From: Chlamydiia bacterium
GTDB lineage: Bacteria > Chlamydiota > Chlamydiia > Chlamydiales > JAAZZY01
Direction: 5' to 3'
Assembly: GCA_014239035.1 (NCBI GenBank)
Contig: JAAZZY010000048.1
Span: 1-12,210 of the forward strand
DNA length: 12,210 bases
A program made the translations under genes and the position numbers. Of the stretch, positions 1 to 7,453 are shown in pieces. Positions within the stretch are counted from its first letter, which is position 1. Every line of letters starts with the position of its first letter. The notes beneath the pieces were generated by a model. That model saw nothing but the letters and a program-made list of their open reading frames with translations. It was not told the DNA's origin and did no database searches.

Positions 1-351
1 TTGAGGCTCAACACCAGCAACTCCATCAAAAACTGCAACTGCTCCATCCAGAACTTTTAAAGATCTCTCCACTTCAATAGTGAAATCTACGTGTCCAGGA
101 GTATCGATAATATTAATTTTGCAGTCGTTCCAGTAAACTGTTGTAGCAGCACTTGTGATCGTGATTCCACGCTCTTGCTCCTGCTCCATCCAGTCCATAG
201 TAGCAGCACCTTCATGAACTTCTCCAATGCGGTGAACGCGGCCACAGTAGTATAGAATTCTTTCAGTAGTCGTTGTCTTACCCGCATCTATGTGGGCCAT
301 GATGCCGATGTTGCGTACGTTTTCGAGTTTGTCTTTATCAGATCTTGCCAT
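1..351 (-). CDS. fusA: Elongation factor G, N-terminal part (cut by window edge)
   Basis: EF-G is the cytosolic GTPase that drives tRNA-mRNA translocation on the ribosome and, with RRF, ribosome recycling. The visible 117 residues are the start of the G domain. The P-loop AHIDAGKTT is at residues 19-27, the switch I/G2 motif RGITI at 61-65 and the G3 motif DTPGH at 83-87, all intact. The ATG at 349-351 is supported by the Shine-Dalgarno sequence AAGGAGA (minus strand, 361-367), which overlaps the rpsG stop codon. It lies 14 bp downstream of rpsG and is the third gene of the str cluster. The frame is open to base 1, so the remaining roughly 580 residues lie outside the window. Identity is secure. 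Confidence 0.97.
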   Translation of the reverse strand, partial: MARSDKDKLENVRNIGIMAHIDAGKTTTTERILYYCGRVHRIGEVHEGAATMDWMEQEQERGITITSAATTVYWNDCKINIIDTPGHVDFTIEVERSLKVLDGAVAVFDGVAGVEPQ

Positions 352-360
352 GGATTATTT

Positions 361-367
361 TCTCCTT
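361..367 (-). promoter_or_regulatory. fusA Shine-Dalgarno overlapping rpsG stop
   Basis: AAGGAGA on the minus strand sits 9 bases before the fusA ATG and overlaps the TAA stop of rpsG (366-368). This suggests fusA is translated from the shared str mRNA, with reinitiation by ribosomes finishing rpsG. Confidence 0.7.
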
Positions 368-836
368 ACCACTTGAAGTGTGCAAAGGCTCTATTAGCTT
401 CGGCCATGCGGTGTGTGTCGTCTTTTTTCTTAATCGTTGCGCCTTGATTGTTATAGCAGTCGTAGAACTCTTGGGCTAGTCCTTCGTCCATAGGTTTCCC
501 AACTTTTTTTCTAGAGTTGTCAATGATCCATCTCATGGCTAAAGCAAAACTTCTTTGAGGTGCAATTTCAATAGGTACTTGATAGGTCGCTCCACCAATT
601 CTTCTAGATTTAACTTCTAGAGCAGGTCTTGCATTTTCAAGGGCTGTTTCAAATGCTTCTAAAGGATGTTCGGAATTAATTTTTTTCGCAAACTTTTCCA
701 TTGCGTTGTAAACAATTTTTCTTGCAACGTTCTTTCTGCCCATGAGCATGATTTTGTTAATAAATTTAGAAAGGATAGCACTGTTGTAAATCGGATCCGG
801 TGCAACTTTACGTTTTTCTGCTCTGCGTCTTCTCAT
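366..836 (-). CDS. rpsG: 30S ribosomal protein S7
   Basis: S7 is a primary 16S rRNA-binding protein that nucleates assembly of the 30S head and lines the E site. The 156-residue product has the usual bacterial length. It shows the conserved basic N-terminus (MRRRRAEKR), the segment after it with ILSKFINKIMLMGRK, and the central ENARPALEVKSRRIGGATYQ stretch typical of S7. It lies 18 bp after rpsL and 14 bp before fusA, the standard str order. The AGAGGT motif upstream of the ATG is a modest ribosome-binding site. Nothing is unusual in the protein. Confidence 0.98.
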   Translation of the reverse strand: MRRRRAEKRKVAPDPIYNSAILSKFINKIMLMGRKNVARKIVYNAMEKFAKKINSEHPLEAFETALENARPALEVKSRRIGGATYQVPIEIAPQRSFALAMRWIIDNSRKKVGKPMDEGLAQEFYDCYNNQGATIKKKDDTHRMAEANRAFAHFKW

Positions 837-854
837 TTAATCTTTACCTCTAAA

Positions 855-1226
855 TTATTTAGGACGTTTTGAACCGTATTTGGAACGGCCTTGTTTTCTA
901 TTTTCAACAGCGGCACAGTCTAGAGCTCCGCGAACAATGTGATAACGAACACCAGGAAGATCTTTGACCTTTCCACCACGAACTAAAACGATACTGTGTT
1001 CTTGTAGATTGTGTCCCTCTCCACCAATGTATGCGATAACTTCTTTACCGTTTGATAGTCGGACCCAAGCAACCTTTCTCAAAGCTGAGTTTGGCTTTTT
1101 AGGGGTTTTAGTTTTAACTTGTAGACAGACACCTCGCCTTTGAGGGCATTTTTGAAGTGCTGGAGATTTCTTACGCTTAACTTTATCTTTACGATTCTGT
1201 TTAATCAGCTGGTTGATGGTTGGCAT
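855..1226 (-). CDS. rpsL: 30S ribosomal protein S12
   Basis: S12 sits at the decoding centre and controls translational accuracy. The protein is 123 residues with the family hallmarks TPKKPNSALRK (41-51), GGEGHNLQEHS (68-78) and RGGKVKDLPGVRYHIVRGALD. The positions where streptomycin-resistance mutations usually occur, Lys43 and Lys88 in precursor numbering, are both lysine, so the allele looks wild type. The first gene of the cluster, it starts at an ATG preceded by AGGAGT (1237-1242). In C. trachomatis the same trio lies near tsp, which supports a chlamydial origin here; the intervening genes differ from those I recall in that species. Confidence 0.98.
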   Translation of the reverse strand: MPTINQLIKQNRKDKVKRKKSPALQKCPQRRGVCLQVKTKTPKKPNSALRKVAWVRLSNGKEVIAYIGGEGHNLQEHSIVLVRGGKVKDLPGVRYHIVRGALDCAAVENRKQGRSKYGSKRPK

Positions 1227-1289
1227 TTAGTTTCTTACTCCTACTAAGGATAGTGTTAAAATATATGTAATCCAAAAAGTTTAGCACAT

Positions 1290-1319
1290 ACTTTAGCATA
1301 GGGTGAGAATTATTGGCAA
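1290..1319 (-). promoter_or_regulatory. Candidate sigma-70-type promoter of the str cluster
   Basis: On the minus strand TTGCCA (1314-1319) is followed after 18 bases by TAAAGT (1290-1295), giving an estimated transcript start about 55-60 bases before the rpsL ATG. Each box matches the consensus at four or more positions. The 200-bp gap between rpsL and rarA is the natural place for this promoter, but the match was made by eye and AT-rich DNA gives chance hits. Confidence 0.35.
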
Positions 1320-1426
1320 AAGGATTCATTTGTCGATTTTGTTAAATTAAAAATTGAACTAACAGAACCCAAGTTCTAAATTGTTTTCTTGCTTAATTTT
1401 TAAAGAAAAAGTTAATCAGCAATGCG

Positions 1427-2692
1427 TTATTGAGACTTCTTTTTTCTCAGGCTTTTAAAATATTCAAGTCTTTTTTTCATCTCTCTTTCAAGCCCGATTT
1501 CATTTGGTTCATAGAAGGTGGGTCTTTGGGGCATCTCATCTGGAAAGTAGTTTTGGCCTGAAAATTGGTCTTGGGCATCATGGTCATATTCATATCCTTT
1601 GCTGTAGCCTAGCTCTTTCATCAATTTTGAGGGTGCATTAAGAATGTGCTTTGGAGGATTGAGTTGAGAGGTATTTTGAGCATCTTGACGAGCTTTTTTA
1701 GTAGCCAGGTAGCAAGCATTACTTTTGGGAGCCAGTGCCAGATAAATAGTTGCTTGTGCTAGAGCCAGTTCTCCCTCAGGAGATCCCAGTATTTGGTAGG
1801 TCTGGAAGGCATTTAAGCAAAGATTTAGGGCTTCAGGGTCAGCAAGTCCCACATCTTCACTGGCCATTCGAATAAGCCTTCTACCTATATATAGGGGGTC
1901 TTCGCCTCCATTGAGTATTCGAGTTAGCCAATATAGAGCTGCATCAGGATCTGATCCACGCACTGATTTGTGCAAAGCTGAAATGAGATTGTAGTGACCG
2001 TCTCCTTGTTTATCAAAAAGAGGAGCTCTTTTTTGTAAAAACTTTTTTAGCATCTCAACATCTAGATCTTCTGGGCTTTGCATTAGCTCCAGGTTTTCAA
2101 TCATATTGAGAAGGTAGCGTCCATCACCGCTAGAGACTTCAATTAGAAAAGCTTTAGCCTCTTGAGTAAGGGTAAGCTTTTGGTGTGTCATCTCAAATCG
2201 GGCAATAATTTTTTCTAGATCTTTACAAGAGAGGGCATTGAGTGTAAATACTCTCATTCTTGAGAGGAGCGCATTATTTAAAGAAAAAGAGGGGTTTTCA
2301 GTAGTCGCGCCAATTAAAATAAGTCGCCCATTCTCTAAATAGGGGAGGAAAAGGTCTTGCTGGCTTTTGTTAAAGCGGTGGATCTCATCTAAAAAAATCA
2401 CGAGGCGTGGATAGAGCAGAGGATTTTGTTCAGCATTTTTGAGTATACCCTTAATTTCAGTCGTTGAAGATGAAACCGCAGATAATTGGTAAAAATTATC
2501 ACTTAGATTTTTACCATAGATACGAGCAAGAGTAGTTTTCCCGCATCCTGGAGGGCCCCAAAGTAAAATAGAGAGAGGTTTTTTCTGCTCGATGATCTGC
2601 TTTAAAAAGCTATCGGATCCAAGAATATGTTCTTGGCCTATTAGCTCATGCAGAGCTTGAGGTCTGAGTTTTTCAGAGAGCGGGGCATTCAT
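1427..2692 (-). CDS. rarA: Replication-associated recombination protein A (RarA/MgsA AAA+ ATPase)
   Basis: RarA is a clamp-loader-like AAA+ ATPase that acts at stalled replication forks together with SSB and RecA. The 421-residue protein has the normal family length. Walker A GPPGCGKT is at 46-53, Walker B with LDEIHRF at about 97-107, sensor 1 GATTENPSF at 128-136 and the box VII region LLSRMRVF at 142-149 containing the putative arginine finger. The second half, with the RGSDPDAALYWL and GGEDPLYIGRRLIRMASEDVG segments, matches the MgsA C-terminal tetramerisation region. The ATG lies 3 bases after the stop of the upstream glutaredoxin gene with no clear Shine-Dalgarno sequence, so translation is probably coupled. 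Downstream of it is only an AT-rich gap before the str promoter. Confidence 0.95.
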   Translation of the reverse strand: MNAPLSEKLRPQALHELIGQEHILGSDSFLKQIIEQKKPLSILLWGPPGCGKTTLARIYGKNLSDNFYQLSAVSSSTTEIKGILKNAEQNPLLYPRLVIFLDEIHRFNKSQQDLFLPYLENGRLILIGATTENPSFSLNNALLSRMRVFTLNALSCKDLEKIIARFEMTHQKLTLTQEAKAFLIEVSSGDGRYLLNMIENLELMQSPEDLDVEMLKKFLQKRAPLFDKQGDGHYNLISALHKSVRGSDPDAALYWLTRILNGGEDPLYIGRRLIRMASEDVGLADPEALNLCLNAFQTYQILGSPEGELALAQATIYLALAPKSNACYLATKKARQDAQNTSQLNPPKHILNAPSKLMKELGYSKGYEYDHDAQDQFSGQNYFPDEMPQRPTFYEPNEIGLEREMKKRLEYFKSLRKKKSQ

Positions 2693-2695
2693 ACA

Positions 2696-3025
2696 TTATG
2701 CTTTGATAGCATTGGCTCTTAGCCATTCGATGATATCATTAGATTCATAGAGAGGTATGTTATCATGAACAAGGCAAGGGACTTGCTTTTTCCCACCAAT
2801 AGAGATCAGCTCAGCTTTAAAGGTTGGGTTCTCAATGTTTTTTTTCGCCACATCTTTGATGTGGTTCTCTTCAATAAAGTCTTCAACTTTCTTGCAATAA
2901 GGGCAATGTGGAAGGCAATACAGCGATAAATTCTCAGCTGAAATCATGTTACTCACCATAAGGTTAAATAAGATTAGAAATAAAAATTTATAATATCTTT
3001 GAAATAAAATGCTTTGCATCAGCAT
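2696..3025 (-). CDS. Glutaredoxin-like protein with N-terminal export signal
   Basis: This is a 109-residue thiol-disulfide protein with the dithiol active site CPYC (41-44), the cis-proline segment QVPCL (81-85) and the glutathione-side motif SNDIIEWL (95-102), all standard for glutaredoxins. Ahead of the domain are about 30 extra residues: a charged stretch (QRYYK), a hydrophobic core (FLFLILFNLMV) and a small-residue region ending near Ala30. This looks like a Sec signal peptide, so the protein may act in the periplasm. An alternative is a cytosolic protein starting at Met27. Two further cysteines, Cys37 and Cys84, lie near the active site. It lies 3 bases ahead of rarA and probably shares its transcript. 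There is no Shine-Dalgarno sequence before the ATG. The domain call is firm; the location is inferred. Confidence 0.85.
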   Translation of the reverse strand: MLMQSILFQRYYKFLFLILFNLMVSNMISAENLSLYCLPHCPYCKKVEDFIEENHIKDVAKKNIENPTFKAELISIGGKKQVPCLVHDNIPLYESNDIIEWLRANAIKA

Positions 3026-3043
3026 AGGGGGTCTTTAGGGGGC

Positions 3044-3072
3044 AGTATATCATAAGTCAATATATATGTTAA
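3044..3072 (-). promoter_or_regulatory. Candidate promoter for glutaredoxin-rarA
   Basis: On the minus strand TTAACA (3067-3072) and TATACT (3044-3049) are separated by exactly 17 bases, five of six matches in each box. The predicted start would leave only about 12 bases of leader before the glutaredoxin ATG and no Shine-Dalgarno sequence. The -35 box covers the start codon of the divergent PAP2 gene, so the two genes may interfere with each other. Confidence 0.5.
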
Positions 3073-3641
3073 ATAGGTTTCGACTCATCTTGATCCAGTT
3101 TTTCATCTGGACCTTAATTTTTAACACGCTTTTTGTAAGCGACTTACACTCCTATATGCGCAGGAGAGGGCACCAGGGAATCAAGAAAACGGGCGATTTA
3201 GGGCAATATATTGTACCGGCAGCTGCCGCCTGCGTGGCAGGAGCTCGTAGTGACTACAAGGGGCTTCAATACTACGCTTCTTCTTTTGGGGCGATTATGG
3301 GATTATCTTACCTTATCAAACCAACCATCAATGCTGAGAGACCAAACGGAGGAAGCATGTCTTTTCCAAGTGGTCATACTGCAGCTGCAATGGGCGGGGC
3401 TGCTTTTTTACATATGCGTTATGGATGGGCTTATGCTCTTCCCTCTTACTTACTTGCAAGTTATGTCGGCTTTTCAAGGGTTTATGCATATAAGCACTGG
3501 TTTAGAGATGTCTTGGGGGCGACAGCAATTGCTATGGCAGCAAATGCATTTTTTACAAAACCCTACGCAGATTCTAAATACTATCTAATTCCGGTATTGG
3601 AGCCACATCGGGCAGGTCTTGTTGTTCGTTGGCAGTGGTAG
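3066..3641 (+). CDS. PAP2-superfamily membrane phosphatase
   Basis: PAP2 enzymes dephosphorylate lipid or polyprenyl phosphates (phosphatidate, undecaprenyl-PP, lipid A phosphates) through a phospho-histidine intermediate. All three signature motifs are intact in this 191-residue protein: K-x6-RP (Lys85, Arg92, Pro93), PSGH (101-104) and SR-x5-H-x3-D (Ser137, Arg138, His144, Asp148). The first 24 residues are strongly hydrophobic after a short basic start, a signal peptide or anchor. The hydrophobic segments around the motifs suggest a membrane-embedded active site. The C-terminus ends in an aromatic, strand-like GLVVRWQW, uncommon in cytoplasmic-membrane PAP2 proteins. The start has no close Shine-Dalgarno sequence. 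The last 68 bp overlap the end of scpB on the other strand. Family certain, substrate unknown. Confidence 0.9.
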   Translation: MLNRFRLILIQFFIWTLIFNTLFVSDLHSYMRRRGHQGIKKTGDLGQYIVPAAAACVAGARSDYKGLQYYASSFGAIMGLSYLIKPTINAERPNGGSMSFPSGHTAAAMGGAAFLHMRYGWAYALPSYLLASYVGFSRVYAYKHWFRDVLGATAIAMAANAFFTKPYADSKYYLIPVLEPHRAGLVVRWQW

Positions 3642-4173
3642 AGAGCCGATCTTCTGGAATCTTGGGCAATTCCTTCAAATTCTTTAGTCCGAAATATTCT
3701 AAAAAGAGTGGAGTGGTTTCAAAGAGTGATGGTTGGCCTGGGGCATCTAGCTTATTCTGGTTAGATACAAGGAGCCTCTCAAGTAGTTGAGTCAGTGAGT
3801 AGGTACAATCAACGCCACGGATTTGTTCAATTTCTGCCCGGGTAATGGGCTGCTTATATGCAATAATAGCCAAGACTTCCAGTGAAGACGGAGCAAGTTT
3901 TACTGCTTTTGCAGGATATAGCTTTTGCAAATACGGTTCAAATTCTGGCCTGCTCTGCAAAATAAAACCCTCTGCGATCTCTTTAATTTCAAATGCTCTA
4001 GATTCATTTTCATACTCCTCTTGCAGAGAGGTGATCTTTTCTTTAATCTCTTTTTTGTTGGTTTCAAACGTATCTTTGAGAAGAGATTGAATTTTTTTAA
4101 GCGAGAGCGGGCAATTCGATGCAAAAAATAGGGCCTCTAGAACTTGTTTTAATGAATGTGATTGATCTGGCAT
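3574..4173 (-). CDS. scpB: Segregation and condensation protein B
   Basis: ScpB dimers bind the ScpA linker in the SMC-ScpAB complex, which organises and segregates the chromosome. The 199-residue product contains two winged-helix regions and the family's most conserved stretch, LEVLAIIAYKQPITRAEIEQ followed by IRGVD (98-122). It then has the PGQPSLFETTPLFLEYFGLK segment with the usual TT-x-FL-x-FGL pattern. The last 30 or so residues are acidic and proline-containing and are encoded within the overlap with the PAP2 gene. The ATG follows the scpA stop by 5 bases. Its Shine-Dalgarno sequence AAGGAT (4181-4186) lies inside the last scpA codons, so translation is coupled. Confidence 0.95.
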   Translation of the reverse strand: MPDQSHSLKQVLEALFFASNCPLSLKKIQSLLKDTFETNKKEIKEKITSLQEEYENESRAFEIKEIAEGFILQSRPEFEPYLQKLYPAKAVKLAPSSLEVLAIIAYKQPITRAEIEQIRGVDCTYSLTQLLERLLVSNQNKLDAPGQPSLFETTPLFLEYFGLKNLKELPKIPEDRLSTTANEQQDLPDVAPIPELDSI

Positions 4174-4178
4174 GACAT

Positions 4179-4898
4179 TTATCCTTTGCTGCTATTAATA
4201 ACCCATTCGTCATCTTGTTGGTCGAGCTTAGCAAAGCCCTGTTTTAAGATTTCAAGTAGGGCAATAAAGAGGGCGATTAGCTCTCCTTTGGGTTTTTGGA
4301 TTGAAAATAATTCATAGAAGTTTAGAGCTTTAGAGGTCGATAACTTCTTTTTAAGCTCTTTTATCATATCTGATACTTTGTAGTCTTCTTCTTCTATAAA
4401 CTTCAAATCAGACTTTTTTCTACGCTCTAGCACCTTAACAAAGAGTTCTGATAGAACCGATTGTGGGGTGGCCTTGAGCTTTTGTTCCGTATGAGATGAG
4501 AGGTTCTCTTGGTCTAAGCCTCTTAAGTATCTCAGAGCTTGCTGATCTTCTTTTTTGGCAAGAGTCTGGGCTATGTTTTTAAACTTATAATAACAAATGA
4601 GTTGCTCGATGATATCTACCCGAAGGGTGCTCTCATCGATATCGCCTTCTTCGCTTGACTGCTCAGGCAGCAGAGTCTTACTCTTCAAAAGCATAAGAGA
4701 AGAGACAATCGATAAAAATTCAGCGCCTAAATCTAAATCATATTGATTTAGGGTTTTCAAATAGTTTTGATATTGCGATAGTACTTGCTCGATGATGACC
4801 TGATAAATATCGAGTTCTTTATTTTCAATTAAGTGGAGCAAAAGATCGAGTGGACCTTCAAAATCTTCTAAACTAAAAACCGGGGCAGACACGCGCAT
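4179..4898 (-). CDS. scpA: Segregation and condensation protein A
   Basis: ScpA is the kleisin of the bacterial SMC complex: its N-terminus binds the SMC neck, its C-terminal winged helix the other head, and its middle binds ScpB. The N-terminal signature FEGPLDLLLHLIENKELDIY is present near residue 13 from this start, and a conserved helical region SLMLLKSKTLLPE follows. The C-terminal part ends in a winged-helix-like segment (FIALLEILKQGFAKLDQ). I chose the ATG at 4898, giving 239 residues. A TTG at 4910 would add four residues; neither has a strong ribosome-binding site. It is the first gene of the scpA-scpB pair. Confidence 0.94.
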   Translation of the reverse strand: MRVSAPVFSLEDFEGPLDLLLHLIENKELDIYQVIIEQVLSQYQNYLKTLNQYDLDLGAEFLSIVSSLMLLKSKTLLPEQSSEEGDIDESTLRVDIIEQLICYYKFKNIAQTLAKKEDQQALRYLRGLDQENLSSHTEQKLKATPQSVLSELFVKVLERRKKSDLKFIEEEDYKVSDMIKELKKKLSTSKALNFYELFSIQKPKGELIALFIALLEILKQGFAKLDQQDDEWVINSSKG

Positions 4899-5070
4899 AA
4901 CGATTACCAATAATACTTTTTATAAAGGTATCAAAAAAATGATTTTAATGCAAGTCCTTTAGCATGAGAAGTTACAGATTTAGCGACTCTATGTAAAATC
5001 CAAAATTTGTTTTTCTAAATTTTTGATAAATAGGGGGTTGAAGTAGGTAGAAATTATTATAAGAAAAAGG

Positions 5071-5099
5071 TTGAGTAAATAATTTTTCAAACTTATAGA
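5071..5099 (+). promoter_or_regulatory. Candidate tsp promoter
   Basis: TTGAGT (5071-5076) and TATAGA (5094-5099) are separated by 17 bases, about 70 bases before the tsp GTG. Each box has four matches to the sigma-70 consensus. It lies in the 269-bp gap between the divergent scpA and tsp genes, where I see no other gene. Confidence 0.35.
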
Positions 5100-5154
5100 T
5101 TGGGATATGGGGCCGCAAAGAGCGGAGCTGAATGCCACAATAAATTGATTGACT

Positions 5155-5160
5155 AAGGAG
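5155..5160 (+). promoter_or_regulatory. Shine-Dalgarno that fixes the tsp GTG start
   Basis: AAGGAG ends 7 bases before the GTG at 5168. Because the next in-frame ATG (codon 17) would remove the signal peptide, this ribosome-binding site supports the GTG as the true start. Confidence 0.75.
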
Positions 5161-5167
5161 TCAGGCT

Positions 5168-7162
5168 GTGAAACGAGCGATATCAAAAGTTATTTCCTTT
5201 CTCTTTATTTTGATGATTGGAATGAGCACTCCTCTTATCGCACAGCAACAATGGAATCTTAAGCCCACTCATGTTAAAGAAGTTATGGATGACCTCTTCG
5301 TCTATCATATTGAGCAAAAAGAAATGAAGCCTGAGATTGTTCAACGTTCTTTTAGGCTCTACCTGGACCGTTTTGATGTCTTAAAATATTACCTAACTGA
5401 AAACGAAGTAAATACGTTTTACAACCCATCAGATAGCATGCTTAGCGATGCTGTTAACCGCTACTATAAAGGCGACCTTTACTACTATGAGCAGCTTCAA
5501 GAACTTGTTGAAACAGCTATTTCTCGAGCTCGTACAAATCGAGAGCTGATGCGTCATGAAATAGAACGAAACGTTGCCTCTAAGACTCTCCCTAAAGCAT
5601 CAAATGATGGATCTGTATCTTTTGCTCGTTCGCAACCTGATTTAGTTAAGCGTCAAAAGCTGCATATGCATAGATTTATTATGATGCAAGATCGCGCAAC
5701 TCCATTTGTTGCTACTTCTACAGATTATCAAAAGATGTTTGAATACTATGAAAATCGTATGCGTGAGTATGAGAGCAATTATTACGCAGACAGTGAGACA
5801 AATCTACAAGCTCAATCAGATCATAATCTAGCTTTCCACACTTTAAAATCTTTGACTCGAAGCTTAGATACCCACACGGAATACTTTTCTCCAGATGAAA
5901 CAAGAATGATGCAGAGCTCTTTAAGTAAAGGCTTTTATGGCGTAGGGCTTGTACTGCAGCGAGACTATCGTGGTATTACAGTCTATGAAATCACAAAAAA
6001 TGGACCCGCTGAAAAAAGTGGTGACATTGCTGTGGGTGATGAAGTGGTCACAATAAATAATCAAGAAATTAAAAACTTAAAGTATAAAGAGATAATAGAG
6101 CTTCTTCATGGTGGAGAAGATCAAAAACTTAAAATCTCTGTGCGTAGCCCAGACCCTCAAGGAAATGTTAAAGAAAAATCTGTTGTGGTCTTCCGAGAAA
6201 AAGTTGGGTTAACCACTCGATTGATTGAAGTAGATTATGAGACATATCAAGATGGAATTATCGGTAAAATCACTCTTAATTCATTTTATGATAACCAGGC
6301 TGGAGTGAGCTCCTCAAAAGATATGAAGAAAGCCATTGAAAGCTTAAAAGCTCAAGGCGATTTAAAAGGGCTTATTTTTGACATCCGAGAAAATACCGGG
6401 GGGTATTTTTTGCAGGCTATTGAAGTAGCAGGCTTATTTATTTCTAATGGAGTAGTCGCTGCTGCTAAATTCTCAGACGGAAAGCTGCATTATCTTCGAG
6501 ACTTAGATGGAAAGAAAACCTACGGTGGACCGCTAGTTATCTTAACTTCTAGGCTCTCTGCATCTTCTTCTGAAATTGTAGCAGGAACTTTAAGTGATTA
6601 TGGAGTTGCAGTCATTGTTGGAGATCCTCAAACCTTTGGGAAAGGGTCCATTCAATATCAAACGCTTACTCTTCCAAACCCCAAACATTATTTTAAAGTC
6701 ACTATCGGCCGCTACTACACAGTAAGTGGAAAGTGCACTCAGTTAGATGGAGTAAAAGCAGATGTTGTTCTGCCTTCTCATTACTACTATGAAAAAGTAG
6801 GGGAGCAGTATGTAACAGCCCCTCTTAGCCGAGACTCTATTGCCCCAGCTTATGAAGACAACCTTGCAGACTTAGATGCTCGTGCTAAAGATATCTTTAC
6901 ACGCTTTTATCTGCCTACTCTCCAGCAAAGAGTAGACACATGGAAGGGTATGGTGCCTGAGCTGAAGAAAAACAGCGCCAAAAGACTCGCTAAGAATAAA
7001 GAATTTCAAAGCTATCTAAAGAGACTTGAGAGCGGAGACTACGATGGTAGATCTGGAGCCCAAAAAGATATTCAAATGGAAGAAGCCACTAATATTCTGA
7101 AGGATATGATTGAGCTAAACCAGCCGAGTAGCAGCTCTAAACTCAAGCTGTTTAGTCGGTAA
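5168..7162 (+). CDS. tsp: Tail-specific protease (Prc/Tsp, CT441-type), S41 family
   Basis: This is a 664-residue periplasmic or secreted C-terminal-processing serine protease with a Ser-Lys catalytic dyad. Residues 1-25 form a signal peptide (basic MKRAISK, then a hydrophobic core, ending near Ala25). A PDZ domain spans about 255-345, beginning with GFYGVGLVL and containing the GPAEKSGDIAVGDEV loop. The S41 core follows with DIRENTGG (405-412). By alignment to E. coli Prc Ser430, Asp441 and Lys455, the catalytic residues are Ser466 in SASSSEI, Asp477, and Lys492 in FGKGSIQ. Length and layout resemble C. trachomatis CT441, which others have linked to effects on host signalling proteins; that role is not shown here. 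The C-terminal 130 residues are charged and helical, as in Prc. It starts at GTG with a good ribosome-binding site and appears to be transcribed alone. Confidence 0.95.
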   Translation: MKRAISKVISFLFILMIGMSTPLIAQQQWNLKPTHVKEVMDDLFVYHIEQKEMKPEIVQRSFRLYLDRFDVLKYYLTENEVNTFYNPSDSMLSDAVNRYYKGDLYYYEQLQELVETAISRARTNRELMRHEIERNVASKTLPKASNDGSVSFARSQPDLVKRQKLHMHRFIMMQDRATPFVATSTDYQKMFEYYENRMREYESNYYADSETNLQAQSDHNLAFHTLKSLTRSLDTHTEYFSPDETRMMQSSLSKGFYGVGLVLQRDYRGITVYEITKNGPAEKSGDIAVGDEVVTINNQEIKNLKYKEIIELLHGGEDQKLKISVRSPDPQGNVKEKSVVVFREKVGLTTRLIEVDYETYQDGIIGKITLNSFYDNQAGVSSSKDMKKAIESLKAQGDLKGLIFDIRENTGGYFLQAIEVAGLFISNGVVAAAKFSDGKLHYLRDLDGKKTYGGPLVILTSRLSASSSEIVAGTLSDYGVAVIVGDPQTFGKGSIQYQTLTLPNPKHYFKVTIGRYYTVSGKCTQLDGVKADVVLPSHYYYEKVGEQYVTAPLSRDSIAPAYEDNLADLDARAKDIFTRFYLPTLQQRVDTWKGMVPELKKNSAKRLAKNKEFQSYLKRLESGDYDGRSGAQKDIQMEEATNILKDMIELNQPSSSSKLKLFSR

Positions 7163-7188
7163 ACTCTTTTTTAGATCTAAAATAAGCA

Positions 7189-7217
7189 TTGTATAAAATA
7201 ATCTGAGCTCTTATATT
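7189..7217 (+). promoter_or_regulatory. Candidate tRNA-Phe promoter
   Basis: TTGTAT (7189-7194) lies 17 bases before TATATT (7212-7217), a five-of-six -10 box. The predicted start is only a few bases before the tRNA 5' end, as expected for a short-leader tRNA gene. The -35 box is weak. Confidence 0.35.
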
Positions 7218-7232
7218 GATGGGCCAATTTGT

Positions 7233-7305
<73 letters not shown>

Positions 7306-7453
7306 CATTTCCTTTCAATCACTTATCTGATATTTCTAAAGGACGTACAACAGCAAGCATTTCATTTCTGCGCGCTAGCATCCTTCACTATGAACCTTTT
7401 ATTAAGTAAATAGGATGTTGTGACATGTGGAGCAATTTATAGGGGGGGTATTT

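Noticed and set aside
1393..1415. Inverted repeat after rarA as a terminator
   Set aside because: The stem is A-T only with a bulge and has no U-tract in the right place; too weak to call.
3211..3588. Plus-strand 125-residue frame inside the PAP2 gene
   Set aside because: It is a shifted frame within a gene whose own frame carries all three PAP2 motifs; no recognisable domain.
4989..5186. Minus-strand frame of 65 hydrophobic residues between scpA and tsp
   Set aside because: It overlaps the tsp start, has no visible ribosome-binding site, and its hydrophobic content follows from the AT-rich strand opposite promoter and signal-peptide coding DNA.
7169..7182. Perfect 14-bp palindrome TTTTAGATCTAAAA after tsp
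   Set aside because: It has no loop-forming centre or GC stem followed by T's, so it does not look like an intrinsic terminator. It could be an operator, but nothing supports that.
7442..7448. G7 run just past the J-domain gene stop
   Set aside because: It is short and outside the coding frame, so slippage would not change the protein.
7306..7453. Possible small RNA or attachment-site copy after tRNA-Phe
   Set aside because: I found no convincing hairpin and no repeat of the tRNA 3' end in this gap.
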